Part shown: positions 15,692 through 26,200 of the stretch, piece by piece | Position numbering within the stretch: position 1 is the stretch's first letter | How the letters are laid out: the number at the start of each line of letters is the position of its first letter | NCBI GenBank assembly: GCA_020849105.1 | Contig: JADLGW010000002.1 | Coordinates: 1 to 64,000 of the forward strand | DNA length: 64,000 bases | Reading direction: 5' to 3' | From: Phycisphaerales bacterium | GTDB lineage: Bacteria > Planctomycetota > Phycisphaerae > Phycisphaerales > UBA1924 | The notes under the pieces: generated by a model | Databases searched by the model: none | Seen by the model: the letters and a program-made list of their open reading frames with translations, nothing else | What the model was told of the DNA's origin: nothing | Program-made: the position numbers and the translations under genes

Positions 15692-18580
15692 CTAGTGCTT
15701 GGCGCCCGGGGCGGCGGCGGGGAGCGGCCCCACCGCCTTCGTCAGTATCTGTTCCTGCTGGGCCTTGTGGGCGGTCTTCGAGCCGACGGCCGGACTGGCC
15801 GCGGCGTCGCGCCCGATGTACGGCAGCGGAGACTTGCCGTCGGCGGCGGTGAGCAGCCCCGCCATGTGCGTGTAGGCGCCGGCGTTCTGCGGCTCCTCCT
15901 GGACCCACACCCGCTCGGCGCCCGCCGGGTAGCGGGCCAGGATGGCGTCGAGCATCTTGCGGTGCAGCGGGTACAACTGCTCCACGCGGATGATCGCCAG
16001 GTCCTTCCGCTGGATCGCCCCGCGCCGCTCCGCGAGTTCGTGGTAGACCTTGCCGGTGCACAGGATCACGCGCTTGACGCCCGCGGCGTCCAGCCTGTGC
16101 GATGCACCCGGGGCCTCCTTCACCGGCTGGACGCCGGCGCCGGAGAACGAGGGGTCGTCGATCACCTCCTGGAATCGCCCGCTCATCAGTTCCGTCACGC
16201 TGCCGGTGGGGACGCGCAGCATGCTCTTCGGCGTCATCACGATCAGGGGCTTGCGGAATGAACGGCGCACCTGCCGGCGCAGCAGGTGGAACACCTGCGG
16301 ACCCGTCGAGGGGTACACGACCTGCAGGTTGTCCGCCGCGCACAACTGCAGGAACCGCTCCAGCCGCGCCGACGAGTGCTCGGGGCCCGCGCCCTCGTAC
16401 CCGTGGGGCAGCAGAAGGACCAGGCCCGACCACCGCTGCCACTTGGCCGCGGCGGAGGCGAGGTACTGGTCGATGATCACCTGCGCCCCGTTGACGAAGT
16501 CACCGAACTGCGCCTCCCACATCACGAGCATGTTGGGGTCGGAGAGCGAGTAGCCGTACTCGAATCCCATGACCGCCATCTCCGACAGCGGGCTGTCGTA
16601 GACGCAGAACTTGGCCTGTCGCGGCCTGCCGTCGGGCCCCTTGGACCCCGGCGGGGCGTCCGTCCCGGGGTTTCCGACCTCGCGCATGTGGTTGAGGGGG
16701 GTGTAGGGCTGGCCTGTCTCCTGGTCGCGCACCACCGCGTGCCGCTGGCTGAACGTGCCGCGGCGCGAATCCTGCCCGCTCAGGCGCACCGCAACCCCAT
16801 CGAGCAGCAGCGTGCCCACCGCCAGCAGTTCGGCGTCGGCGTGGCTCACCGGGCCCCCGGCGGCGATCTCCGCCCGCTGGGCCAGGAGGTGCTTGAGTTT
16901 CGGGTTGAGGTGGAACCCCTCCGGCACGCGCCCCAGCGCCCCGCAGACCTCGCCGAGGCGCTCCGTTGGCACGCCCGTCTCGACAGGGTCGAAGGAGAAC
17001 TTCTTCCCCATGCCCTTCCACTTGGCGCTGCCGGGGTCGATGGTGGGGTCATACGGCGTCGTCTTCGCCGCCTTCTGCGCCGCCTCGAACGCGTCGTCCA
17101 GCCGCTTGCGGATGGCGGTCATGTCCGCCTCGCTGATGACGCCCTCGGCAAGCAGCCGCTCCGCGTAGACCTTGAGCACGCTGGGCTTGCGCTTGATGAG
17201 CGCGTACAGCAGCGGCTGCGTGAACGACGCCTCGTCGCCCTCGTTGTGCCCGTACTTGCGGAAGCAGTACATGTCAACGAAGGCGTCCTTCTTGAACCGC
17301 TGCCGGTACTCGGCCGCGAAGGTCGCGACGGCCACCACCGCCTCCGGGTCCTCACCGTTGACGTGGAACACCGGGGCATCGATGAACTTGGCCACGTCGG
17401 TGCAGTAGCGGCTGCTGCGCCCATCCTCCGGCGCGGTCGTGAACCCGATCATGTTGTTGACGACGACGTGGATCGCCCCGCCGGCGGTGTAGCCCTCGAG
17501 TTGCGAGAAGTTCAGCGTCTCCGTCACCACGCCCTGCCCGGGCAGGGCGGCGTCGCCGTGGATCACAACCGGGATCACCCGGCGGCGCTCCAGGTCCCCG
17601 CGCAGCCGCTGCTTGGCGCGGCAGCGGCCCATGACCACCGGCCCGACCGACTCCAGGTGGCTGGGGTTGCTCGCCATCGCCAGTTGCACGCTCCGGCCTC
17701 CGCCCACCTGCCGGACGCCGGAGTACCCGCGGTGGTACTTCACGTCGCCGCCGCCGTCGGTGGCGCCGGTGGACCAGGTATCCTCGAACTCCGTAAAGAT
17801 CTGCTCGTAGGTCTTCCCCATGATGTTGTTGAGGACGTTGAGGCGCCCGCGGTGGGCCATCCCCAGCACGATCTCCTCAACACCCAGGTCGGCGACGCTC
17901 CGCAGGACCCGATCCAGGAGCGGGATCAGCGACTCCGAGCCCTCGAGGCTGAACCGCTTCTCGCCGGGGTACCGCTTGCCCAGGAACTTCTCGAACTCCT
18001 CGGCCCGCAGCAACTGTTCGAGGATGTGCGCCCGCATCCCGCGGTCCAGCGGCACCAGCCCGCGGTCACGCTCCACGCGCTCCAGCAGCCACCGCCGCTC
18101 GGTCATGTCCTGGACGTGCATGACCTCCACGCCGATCGTGCGGCAGTAGGTCTGCTCCAGGTGCTCCACCACCGCGCGGAGCGGCACGCCCGAGGGCAGC
18201 GCCCCCGACTTCGGGTACACGACCGTGTCCAGGTCCGCGTCCGTCAGCCCGTAGAACGACGGCGACAGTTCCTCCGGCCGCACCCGCTCCCGCCCGAAGG
18301 GGTCCAGGCGCGACGCCAGGTGCCCCAACTGCCGGTAGGCGGCCACCAACTCCTCGATCGCGGCCGCGAACCGGGGTGCCTGCACGCCTGCGGCCGGCGC
18401 GGCCTCGGCGGGACCGGCCCCCGCCATGGCCAGGTCGAAGCCCTGGAAGAACGAACGCAGGTCCTCCGGCACACTGGCCGTGTCCTGCTTGAACTGCTGG
18501 TACTGGGCTTCCAGGTAGTCGGCCGACCATCCATTGATGGCGGGGCGGATGGCCCGGGGCGGGCGTGGAGCGGCGGTCAT
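15692..18580 (-). CDS. sucA: 2-oxoglutarate dehydrogenase E1 component
   Basis: A 962-residue thiamin diphosphate-dependent E1o that decarboxylates 2-oxoglutarate and succinylates the lipoyl arm of SucB. Recognisable are the N-terminal E1o helix (NGWSADYLEAQYQQFKQD), HRGRLNVLNNIMGKTYEQIF, the ThDP region (GDAALPGQGVVTETLNFSQL) and MLVMWEAQFGDFVNGAQV. Length and order are normal for the family. Forty-five in-frame upstream codons are rejected because ATG 18580 gives the standard start and follows CGAGG. It forms an operon with sucB; a 156-base spacer separates it from pstB upstream. Confidence 0.95.
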   Translation of the reverse strand: MTAAPRPPRAIRPAINGWSADYLEAQYQQFKQDTASVPEDLRSFFQGFDLAMAGAGPAEAAPAAGVQAPRFAAAIEELVAAYRQLGHLASRLDPFGRERVRPEELSPSFYGLTDADLDTVVYPKSGALPSGVPLRAVVEHLEQTYCRTIGVEVMHVQDMTERRWLLERVERDRGLVPLDRGMRAHILEQLLRAEEFEKFLGKRYPGEKRFSLEGSESLIPLLDRVLRSVADLGVEEIVLGMAHRGRLNVLNNIMGKTYEQIFTEFEDTWSTGATDGGGDVKYHRGYSGVRQVGGGRSVQLAMASNPSHLESVGPVVMGRCRAKQRLRGDLERRRVIPVVIHGDAALPGQGVVTETLNFSQLEGYTAGGAIHVVVNNMIGFTTAPEDGRSSRYCTDVAKFIDAPVFHVNGEDPEAVVAVATFAAEYRQRFKKDAFVDMYCFRKYGHNEGDEASFTQPLLYALIKRKPSVLKVYAERLLAEGVISEADMTAIRKRLDDAFEAAQKAAKTTPYDPTIDPGSAKWKGMGKKFSFDPVETGVPTERLGEVCGALGRVPEGFHLNPKLKHLLAQRAEIAAGGPVSHADAELLAVGTLLLDGVAVRLSGQDSRRGTFSQRHAVVRDQETGQPYTPLNHMREVGNPGTDAPPGSKGPDGRPRQAKFCVYDSPLSEMAVMGFEYGYSLSDPNMLVMWEAQFGDFVNGAQVIIDQYLASAAAKWQRWSGLVLLLPHGYEGAGPEHSSARLERFLQLCAADNLQVVYPSTGPQVFHLLRRQVRRSFRKPLIVMTPKSMLRVPTGSVTELMSGRFQEVIDDPSFSGAGVQPVKEAPGASHRLDAAGVKRVILCTGKVYHELAERRGAIQRKDLAIIRVEQLYPLHRKMLDAILARYPAGAERVWVQEEPQNAGAYTHMAGLLTAADGKSPLPYIGRDAAASPAVGSKTAHKAQQEQILTKAVGPLPAAAPGAKH

Positions 18581-18677
18581 CGGAACCTCGTGAGGCTTGG
18601 GGTCGCGGGGGCCCTCCGCCCTCGCGTCCGGGAGTTCTGATTCAAGGGTGAATGGTAGTCGTTGGTATCGACAGAGC

Positions 18678-18713
18678 GTCCGCACGGGTGCGGAAAGCCG
18701 CCCGCCCGCGGAC
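18678..18713 (-). terminator. Candidate terminator hairpin downstream of pstB
   Basis: GTCCGC (18678-18683) pairs with GCGGAC (18708-18713). Inside it, CCGCAC (18680-18685) can alternatively pair with GTGCGG (18688-18693) around a two-base loop. The structure sits 24 bases after the pstB stop and before sucA. There is no T-run, so it could equally be part of the sucA leader. Confidence 0.35.
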
Positions 18714-18736
18714 AATCCCCGAACCAGGGCGCGCGA

Positions 18737-19654
18737 TCAGCCGAACCGCCCCGTGACATACTGCTCCGTCTCGCGCAGCCTGGGGTTCTGGTAGACATCG
18801 GCCGTGCTCCCGTACTCGACAAGCCGCCCCAGGTACATGAACGCCGTGTAGTCGCTGACGCGGGCGGCCTGCTGCATGTTGTGGGTCACGATCAGGATCG
18901 TGTACCGCTGCGAGAGTTCGCGGATCAACTCCTCGATCCGCAGCGTCGCGACCGGGTCCAGGGCCGAGCACGGCTCGTCCAGCAGCAGCACCTCCGGCTC
19001 CGCGACGATCGCCCGGGCGATGCACAGGCGCTGTTGCTGGCCGCCGGACATGCCCAGCGCCGAGTGCCTGAGCCGGTCCTTCACCTCGTCCCAGAGGGCC
19101 ACCGCCCGCAGGCTGTTCTCGCACGCCTCGTCCAGTACCGCGCGCCGCCGCTCGCCGTTGATGCGCAGGGCGTAGATCACGTTCTCACGGATCGACATCG
19201 GGAAGGGGTTGGGCTTCTGGAACACCATCCCGGTGCGCTTCCGCAGGCCGATCACGTCCACGCCGGGGGCGTACACGGGCACCCCGTGCAGGACAATCGA
19301 GCCCTCGATCCTGACCCCCTCCACCAGATCATTGAGCCGGTTGATGGACCGCAGGAGGGTGGACTTCCCGCAGCCGCTGGGGCCGATGAGCGCTGTGACC
19401 TTGCCCCTGGCGACGATCATGGAGATCGCGTACAGCGCGCGGCGCTTGCCGTACCACAGCGAGAACTCGCGGGCCTCGATGACGGCCTGTTCGGACCGCA
19501 GCGATTCGTGCACCGCCGCGGTGTGGGCGTGCCCCTGCCGGATGGCGTCCAGGACGCTCGGGCCCGCGGGCCCCTGGGCGGGCGCGGTGGGTACCGGGGG
19601 GTGTGGTGCCCTGACCTCCATCGCCCCGATGGTACGGGCCGGGAGCGCGCTCAT
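18737..19654 (-). CDS. pstB: Phosphate ABC transporter ATP-binding protein PstB
   Basis: A 305-residue ATPase of the high-affinity phosphate importer. It shows Walker [10 protein letters not shown], the signature [17 protein letters not shown], Walker [14 protein letters not shown] and the switch His in IVTHNM. It carries about 55 extra N-terminal residues (Pro/Ala-rich) compared with usual PstB. ATG 19654 overlaps the pstA stop by ATGA; a later ATG at 19621 is possible. It is the last gene of pstSCAB. No phoU follows. Confidence 0.95.
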   Translation of the reverse strand: MSALPARTIGAMEVRAPHPPVPTAPAQGPAGPSVLDAIRQGHAHTAAVHESLRSEQAVIEAREFSLWYGKRRALYAISMIVARGKVTALIGPSGCGKSTLLRSINRLNDLVEGVRIEGSIVLHGVPVYAPGVDVIGLRKRTGMVFQKPNPFPMSIRENVIYALRINGERRRAVLDEACENSLRAVALWDEVKDRLRHSALGMSGGQQQRLCIARAIVAEPEVLLLDEPCSALDPVATLRIEELIRELSQRYTILIVTHNMQQAARVSDYTAFMYLGRLVEYGSTADVYQNPRLRETEQYVTGRFG

Positions 19655-20508
19655 GCCGGGCTCCGGCGAACCCGCAGGGTGACCAGCCGGATCGAGACGT
19701 TGACGACAAAGATGATCGAGATGAGGACCAGGATGCCCGCCCACGCCAGTTCGCGCTGGGCCGGGTACGGCCCCGTTGCGTAGGTGTAGACCTGCACCGT
19801 GAGCGACGGGAAGGGCTCCGACGGGTTGGTCGTCAGGAACCGGCTGCCGAGCGCCGTGAACAGGAGCGGGGCCGTCTCACCGGCGATCCGGGCGATCGCC
19901 AGCATGATCCCCGTCACCACCGTGCCCGCCGCCGCGGGCGCCACCACGCGGAGGATCGTCTGCGACCGGGTGGCCCCGAGGGCGGCCGAAGCCTGGCGGT
20001 AACTATCCGGGACCAGTCGGAACATCTCCTCGCTCGTCCGTGCGACAATTGGGACCATGATGAAGGCCAGCGCCCCCGCGCCGGCCCAGCCGCTGTAGTT
20101 CCCCAGCGGCACCACCAGCAGTTCGTACCCGAGGATCCCGACCACGATGCTGGGCACCCCGGCCAGCACGTCCGTGACGAACCGGACGGGGCCCGGCAGC
20201 AGTCTCTCCGTCCCGTACTCGGACAGGTACACCCCGGCCAGCAGGCCCAGCGGGATACCGATCAGGCTCGCCAGACCGATCAGGATCAGCGTGCCCACAA
20301 CCGCGTTGCGCATGCCCCCGGGGTCCAGCGCGTTCCCGGTCGGGTCCGCGGCAAAGAACTCCCACGAGGTGGCCCCGAAGCCGATGGAGAACAGGTACAC
20401 CGTCACCAGCCCGAGCACCCCGATGATCAGCACCGTGCAGGCGGCGCACGCCGCGAACATGACGCGGCTCTGCAGCGTCTTCCACGGGTTCTTGCGGACG
20501 AGCGGCAT
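19651..20508 (-). CDS. pstA: Phosphate ABC transporter permease PstA
   Basis: A 285-residue inner-membrane permease with about six membrane helices. The cytoplasmic coupling loop is typical ([20 protein letters not shown], then [14 protein letters not shown]), and the [13 protein letters not shown] segment is characteristic of PstA. It overlaps pstB (ATGA) and begins three bases after pstC ends, so the operon is translationally coupled. Confidence 0.95.
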   Translation of the reverse strand: MPLVRKNPWKTLQSRVMFAACAACTVLIIGVLGLVTVYLFSIGFGATSWEFFAADPTGNALDPGGMRNAVVGTLILIGLASLIGIPLGLLAGVYLSEYGTERLLPGPVRFVTDVLAGVPSIVVGILGYELLVVPLGNYSGWAGAGALAFIMVPIVARTSEEMFRLVPDSYRQASAALGATRSQTILRVVAPAAAGTVVTGIMLAIARIAGETAPLLFTALGSRFLTTNPSEPFPSLTVQVYTYATGPYPAQRELAWAGILVLISIIFVVNVSIRLVTLRVRRSPA

Positions 20509-20511
20509 GGC

Positions 20512-21594
20512 CTAGTGAGCGGCCGCGGCGCGCGGCCCCCCCCCGACGATCAGCGACCGCGCCAGGATGTTGATCGCCAGCGACATGACCAGCAGGATGA
20601 GCGCGACCTCCAGCAGGGCCGCGCGGTGCAGCCCGTCGCTGGCCTCGGCGAACTCGTTGGCGAGCAGGCTCGACATGGTCTGCGCGGGCGCGAAGGGGGA
20701 CGGCTCGATCTGGTTGTTGTTGCCGATGACCATCGTGACGGCCATCGTCTCCCCCGCCGCCCGCGCCAGCCCGAGCATGATCGCCCCGAAGAGCCCCGCC
20801 CGCCCGTACCGCAGCATCGCCGCGCAACTCTGCCACCACGTCGCGCCCAGCGCCAGCGTCCCCTCGATCTGCATCCGCGGCACGGCCCGCAGCACGTCCC
20901 GGCTGACGGCCGTGATGATCGGCAGGACCATGATCGCCAGGATCAGCCCGCCGCAGAGCATGTCCCGACCCGTGAGGGGGATCGGGCGTGTCACCACCTC
21001 ACCAGCGATGTTGAGTGTCCCCGTGAACAGCCAGCCAAGCCCGGGAACGTCTCCCAGCAGGCTCTTGAGGCCGGGTTCCACGACGTGCTGCAGGAACGGC
21101 GCCAGGACGAACAGGCCCCAGATTCCGAAGGCGATGCTCGGGATCGCCGCCAGAAACTCCACCAGGAACGAGAGCACGCCGGCCAGCCGCAGCCGCGGAG
21201 CAACGCGCACCAGGAACAACGCCGCCCCCAGGCTGAGCGGGACGGCCACCACCAGCGCAAGGGCCGAACTCACCACCGTGCCGTAGATCACCGCCAGCCC
21301 ACCGAAACTCGGCGGCGAAACCACCTCGACCTCGTTCCCCGCGGCGTCCAGCCCCGCACCGACAATCTCGTTCGGCCGCCAGTCCGTGGACAGCAGGAAT
21401 CCCACGCCGAACGTGCGGATGCTGGGGAGGGCGGCAGCGAGCAGGACCAGAGCGAGCGCCGCGAGCATCCCGAGGATACACAGCGCGCTGCCGCGCGCGG
21501 CCAAGCCGAGCACGGCGTCGCCGCGGCCGAACGTGCGCGGACTGCTCTGGACGGCCGTCGTCATCACTGGTCCCGGAGCGGGGCGGACCCTCAT
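20512..21594 (-). CDS. pstC: Phosphate ABC transporter permease PstC
   Basis: A permease of about 360 residues with a GATWWQSCAAMLRYGRAGLF coupling loop and GETMAVTMVIGN, both typical of PstC. The periplasmic insert after the first helix (WRPNEIVGAGLDAAG to VSPPSFGG) is longer than in E. coli PstC. ATG 21594 begins two bases after the pstS stop, behind GGGAAG; an ATG ten codons in (21564) is also plausible. Confidence 0.93.
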   Translation of the reverse strand: MRVRPAPGPVMTTAVQSSPRTFGRGDAVLGLAARGSALCILGMLAALALVLLAAALPSIRTFGVGFLLSTDWRPNEIVGAGLDAAGNEVEVVSPPSFGGLAVIYGTVVSSALALVVAVPLSLGAALFLVRVAPRLRLAGVLSFLVEFLAAIPSIAFGIWGLFVLAPFLQHVVEPGLKSLLGDVPGLGWLFTGTLNIAGEVVTRPIPLTGRDMLCGGLILAIMVLPIITAVSRDVLRAVPRMQIEGTLALGATWWQSCAAMLRYGRAGLFGAIMLGLARAAGETMAVTMVIGNNNQIEPSPFAPAQTMSSLLANEFAEASDGLHRAALLEVALILLVMSLAINILARSLIVGGGPRAAAAH

Positions 21595-21595
21595 G

Positions 21596-22657
21596 CTACT
21601 TCCCGGGCAGCCCCAGCGCACGCCCCCGGAACGTCAGTTCGCGCAGGGCAGCCTCGACCCTCGTCCGCACCGCGGGGCTCAGCGGGGCGTAGCCGAGTTC
21701 CGTGGCAACCGCCTGCCCGTCGTGCGTGGCCCACCAGAAGAAGCGGGCCAGGGCGCGGGCCCCGTCCGGGTCACCCAGGTTGCTCAGGTCCTTGTAGACA
21801 ATCAGGTAGGTGAACGAAGCGATCGGGTAGACCCCCGTGCCCGGCCGGTTCCACAGGTCGGCCGCCAGGATCGAGCCCGAGAGTGATTCCGCGGCAGACT
21901 CGCCCGCAAGGGCGGCCGAGCCCGTTGACGCCTTCACGAACTCCCCATCCCTGTTCCGGACCGCGCCGAACGCGATGTGGTTCGCGGATGCGTAGTTCTG
22001 CTCCATGTACCCGATGGAGCCCGCCGTCTGCTGGACGATGGCCGCCACACCGTCGTTGCCCTTGCCGCCCTGCCCGACGGGCCACTGCACCTGCTTGCCC
22101 GTGCCGATGCTCCGCGAGAACAGCACGCTCTGGGCCGCCAGGTACTTCGTGAAGATGTAGGTCGTGCCGCTCCCGTCGGACCGCCACGCCGGGGTGATTG
22201 CCAGCGCCGGCAGCGCGGCCCCGGGGTTCAAGGCCGCGATCTTCGGGTCGTCCCATGTGGAGATCACCCCGATGTAGATCTCGGCCAGAACCTCCCCGCT
22301 GAAGTTCAGACTGGAGACGCCCGGCAGGTTGTACGCCGGGACCACCGAGCCCGCGCACGCCGGAAACTCGACGACGTTCGCGGACCCGCCCATCTGCGCG
22401 AGTTGGGCCGCGCTGAGCGGTGCATCGGAGCCCGCGAAATCCACGGTCTTCTCCGTGATGCCCTTGATCCCGCCGCCGGAGCCGATCGACTCATAGTCAA
22501 TCTTCACGCCGGGGTGCAACTTCTGGTACTCCGCGGCCCACCGCTGGTAGAGCGGGTTGGGGAAGGTGGCCCCGGCCCCCTGCAACCGAACGCCGTCCAA
22601 TGCCGAGTGCCCGACCGCCGCCACACCCAGGATTACGCCGCTCAGCAGGCTCACCAT
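21596..22657 (-). CDS. pstS: Phosphate-binding protein PstS
   Basis: A 353-residue periplasmic phosphate receptor. It has a hydrophobic signal segment (VSLLSGVILGVAAVG), then LQGAGATFPNPLYQRWAAEY, SIGSGGGIKGITEKTVDFAG and RSDGSGTTYIFTKYL, the phosphate-binding loops of the family. No lipobox Cys is seen, so it is probably a soluble periplasmic protein. The frame extends 43 codons upstream, but ATG 22657 starts the signal peptide. No Pho box could be defined confidently in the 135-base spacer upstream. Confidence 0.95.
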   Translation of the reverse strand: MVSLLSGVILGVAAVGHSALDGVRLQGAGATFPNPLYQRWAAEYQKLHPGVKIDYESIGSGGGIKGITEKTVDFAGSDAPLSAAQLAQMGGSANVVEFPACAGSVVPAYNLPGVSSLNFSGEVLAEIYIGVISTWDDPKIAALNPGAALPALAITPAWRSDGSGTTYIFTKYLAAQSVLFSRSIGTGKQVQWPVGQGGKGNDGVAAIVQQTAGSIGYMEQNYASANHIAFGAVRNRDGEFVKASTGSAALAGESAAESLSGSILAADLWNRPGTGVYPIASFTYLIVYKDLSNLGDPDGARALARFFWWATHDGQAVATELGYAPLSPAVRTRVEAALRELTFRGRALGLPGK

Positions 22658-22792
22658 GTGTGCCCCCGTCTGCGAGTTTCTCGTGTCCCGCGGGCGAATC
22701 GCCCCCGCCGGCACAACGGCCGGAACCGCCGGATCGTAGTGGCTCCGAGGCCCGCCCCGTGCCCGCGCGGCGCTAAGACTGCGCAAAGACGG

Positions 22793-23296
22793 CTACCGGG
22801 AGCCCGCGTCGACATGGCTCATCCCCACCAGCAGCGGGGACGATTCGGTGCGGAGGGCATCGCCCGTGGTCGGGCGGAATGTGCAGACCAGTTTGGCGTC
22901 GCGCATCTCCAGTTTGTCGCCGCCCTTGTCCTGCAGGTTGAGCGTGAACACGTACCCGGGCCCCGGCCCCAGCCGCCGTACCGCGCCGGCGGCCTCGGCG
23001 GCGGAAAACTCCCAGGACGCGATCGCGGACTTCCCCTTCCGGTCCATCAGGCGGAACTCGAACGATCCCTCGGCCGTCACGGGGACCGCGTACCCGCCCG
23101 CGAACAGGTACACCACGAGCGATGTTGAATCGCGGTACTGGTTCTCGTCCGTATCCACAAAGTTCGGGGCGATCAGCGAGAGCGACTGCGGCGTGGCGCC
23201 CCTGGGCTGCGGCCCGGGGTCGCGGGGGCCCCCCTCGGTGACGCAGCCCGCCACGGCCGCCAGCGGCACGATGAAGAAAAGGGGGCGCACGCTCAC
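22793..23296 (-). CDS. Small lipoprotein coupled to the giant secretin (candidate pilotin)
   Basis: A 167-residue protein with a lipoprotein signal peptide: PLFFIVPLAAVAGC, lipidated Cys at 18. The mature part begins with a Gly/Pro-rich spacer and continues as a beta-rich domain (TSLVVYLFAGGYAVPVTAEG, then FRLMDRKGKSAIASWEF). No family was recognised. Its GTG start overlaps the stop of the secretin gene (GTGA), so it is probably made together with the secretin. Small lipoproteins next to secretins often act as pilotins that take the channel to the outer membrane; that role is inferred from context only. It is the last gene of the gsp operon. Confidence 0.75.
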   Translation of the reverse strand: MSVRPLFFIVPLAAVAGCVTEGGPRDPGPQPRGATPQSLSLIAPNFVDTDENQYRDSTSLVVYLFAGGYAVPVTAEGSFEFRLMDRKGKSAIASWEFSAAEAAGAVRRLGPGPGYVFTLNLQDKGGDKLEMRDAKLVCTFRPTTGDALRTESSPLLVGMSHVDAGSR

Positions 23297-26200
23297 TCCT
23301 TGGGCTTCTTGGGAACAAACCCGTCGTTGCGCAGCGTCTGGCGGACCGTCTCCGCACCCTCGATCGCGTTGATCCGTTCCTCCGTGATCTGCCGGAGCCG
23401 CTCCGTCCCGCCGGGCGAGTCGTTGTAGATGACCTTGGGCGTCAGGATCACCAGCAGTTCCGTCTTCACGTCGCTGTTGCGGGTGGACCGGAAGAGCGAC
23501 CCGATGACCGGGATGTCCCCCAGCAGCGGGACCTTGGTGCGGCGCTCGTCCTGCGTGGTCTGGATCAGCCCGCCGATGACGACCGTCTGCCCGTCCTTCA
23601 CCGTGACGACGGTGTCCACCTGCCGCTGGCTGATGATCGGGGCCTGGAAGTCCTCGGAGATCTGCGTCGTCTTCTGGCTGACGCTGGAGATCTCCGGCTG
23701 CAGTTCCATCCGCACAAAGCCGTCGGAACTGATCGAGGGCGTGACGTTGAGGATGATCCCCACGTCCCTGCGCTCCACGTTCGCCGTGGTGCGGTCGGAG
23801 ACGTCCGAGCGGTCCACGCTCGTCACGATCGCCACGTTCTCGCCGACCTTGATCAGCCCCTTCTGGTTGTTGTTCACGATCACCGACGGCCGGCTGAGCA
23901 CCTGCAGGCGACCCTGGGCCTCCAGCGCCCGCACCAGCAGGTCAAAGTCGGTGGACGAGAACGACAGGTTGGGCACCCCGAGGGCCGCCGCGACGCTCGC
24001 CCCCGCCGCCAGCGAACCGAAGTTGTACATGTCGCCGCCGAAGTTCTTGATCTTGAAATCCGCGCCCCACTGCGAATCGTTGTCCACCGTGACCTCGGCC
24101 AGCAGCACCTGGATCAGCACCTGCGGCGGGGCCGCGTCCAGTTCGCGCACGACCTCCAGCACCTTCTGCGTGTAGCGCGGGGCAACGGTGATGATGAGTT
24201 TGTTGCTCTGCTCGTCGCCGACGACCGTGACCTCCTGCTCAAGTTGCCGCATCACCGAGCCCGAAAGTTCCCCGGCGAGCAGCCCCCGCTGCAGGTCCGC
24301 CTCGCCCTGGAAGGACTTCACCAGCGACGCCTCGATGTCCTTGGCCTTCGCGTTCTTGAGGTTGTAGACGATCCGCTCGCGCTCCGTCGCCTCCACGTTG
24401 TCGAGGTCGCGGACCAGTTTCCCCACCTGCTCCAGGTAGGAATCCGTGCCGCTGACCACCAGGGTGTTGGTGCGCGCGTCCAGCGCGATCGACAGTTGCT
24501 GCCTCTCGTCCGGCACGGGGGTGAACCGCATGTCGCCGCTCTCGGGCTGCGGGGCGCCGTCCCCCTTCTTCTCCGGCTGCTCGCCCTGCGACGGCACCAG
24601 CACATACAGGCTCCCCTGCTGGCGGAGGTTGAACACGTCCCGCAGCAGTTCCGCCATCGACCGGGCGTCCGCGTTCTTCAGCACGAACATCTCGACCCGC
24701 CGGTCGCCCTTGGCCGAGTCCAGTTCCCCGATCATGCTCTGGATCAGCGTCATCATGTCGGGGGGCGCCGACACCACCACCCGGTTGGTCCGCAGGTCGG
24801 GCGTGAGCGTCACCAGTTCGCGGATCGCGCTGTCCACCTGGGCCTCGGTCGGCTTGGCCCCGGTCTGGTTCCTCAGGTCTCCGGCCACCTGCTCGCGGAA
24901 GAACCGCAGGTTCGTCGCCTGCTTCGCGCCGAGCCCCGCCGCCCCGCCCACCGAGCGCCCCGCGAGCACGTTCTGCAGCAGGTTCACCACCTCCAGGGCG
25001 TTGGCCGAACGCAGGTCAAAGAACCGGATGTTCTGCACCGCGGTTACAGCCGCCCCGTCCAGTTGCCCGACGAGCCGCCGGATCGCCGCGATGTCCGCGT
25101 CCGTGCCCGTGACCACCAGGGCGTTGATCCGCTCGTTCGGCACGAGCGTGACGGAGTTGGGCCCCCGCCGCGCGTTCTCCCGGTCCACGTACAGTTCCCG
25201 CAGCGCGTTCACCGCGTCGGCCACCCGGCCCCGCGACATCTGGACCACGTCCGTCTTCATCGTCGCCGCGAGGGCCGTGTTGCCGTTGGCAAGGGCCGTC
25301 ACGAGTTCGCGCACCACGGCCGCGTTCTCGTCGCTGGCCGCGACAATCAGCAGGTTGCTGCCCTTGTCCGCCTCGATCATGAAGGCGTCGGTGGCCGCCT
25401 TCGGCGCCCCCTGCACCTGGGCCGCCGCGATCCGTTCCCGCATCAGCGCCTGGATGCGCGGCGCCAGGTCCACGGCGTTGGCCCCGGTCACCGGGATGAC
25501 ATGCACCCCGACCGCCGGGTTGGACTTCTCGTTGTCCAGCGTCCTCACCAGGCTCTCGATGATCGAGAAACTCTTCGGGCTCGTGGAGATGACCAGCGCG
25601 TTGGTCCGCTGGTCGCTGGACACCGCCACCCGGTCCTCGGGGCGGGTGCTTGGCAGCCCGGCCCGCTGCTGGAACACGCTCGTGATGATCCCGGCGATCC
25701 GGTCCGCCGCGGCGTACTGCAGCGCAAACACCCGCACGCTGTTCGACGCCGCCGCGGCCTCGACGTCGAGCATCGAGACCAGTTCGCTCACCACGTCCGC
25801 GTTCGCGGGCGAGGCGACGACGATCAGCGCGTTGAGCGATTCCTCGGGTGTGATCGCCAGCCCCGTGAGCGGGACGAACAGGTCCGCCTGGATGCGCCCG
25901 GCGGGGTCGGCGATGTCCTTGCCCGCCCGGGCCATCCGCAGCCGCCCGATCTGCCGCTGCAGGCCCAGCGATTCCGGCGCGACCGTCTGCCCATCGACCA
26001 GGACCTTCGTCAGTTCCGCCGCCAGCGTCGAGGCGTCCGCGAACTTCAGCGGGATGATCCGCGGCTCCACCCACTTGGCGCTCGTGTCGCTGTCCAGGTC
26101 CTTCAGCAGCACCTCGACGAACGCCACCGCCTCGTCGCGGCCGGCGACGATCATCGTGTTCGTCCGCTCATCCACGCTGATCGCGATCTCCCCCGCCAGC

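Noticed and set aside
16286-18640. Long plus-strand frame opposite sucA
   Set aside because: Arg/His/Leu-rich shadow of a well-recognised gene on the other strand.
20515-21813. 432-codon plus-strand frame opposite pstC
   Set aside because: Gln/Arg-rich shadow; pstC is unambiguous.
22657-22792. Possible Pho box upstream of pstS
   Set aside because: No pair of direct repeats with the right spacing could be seen in this GC-rich spacer.
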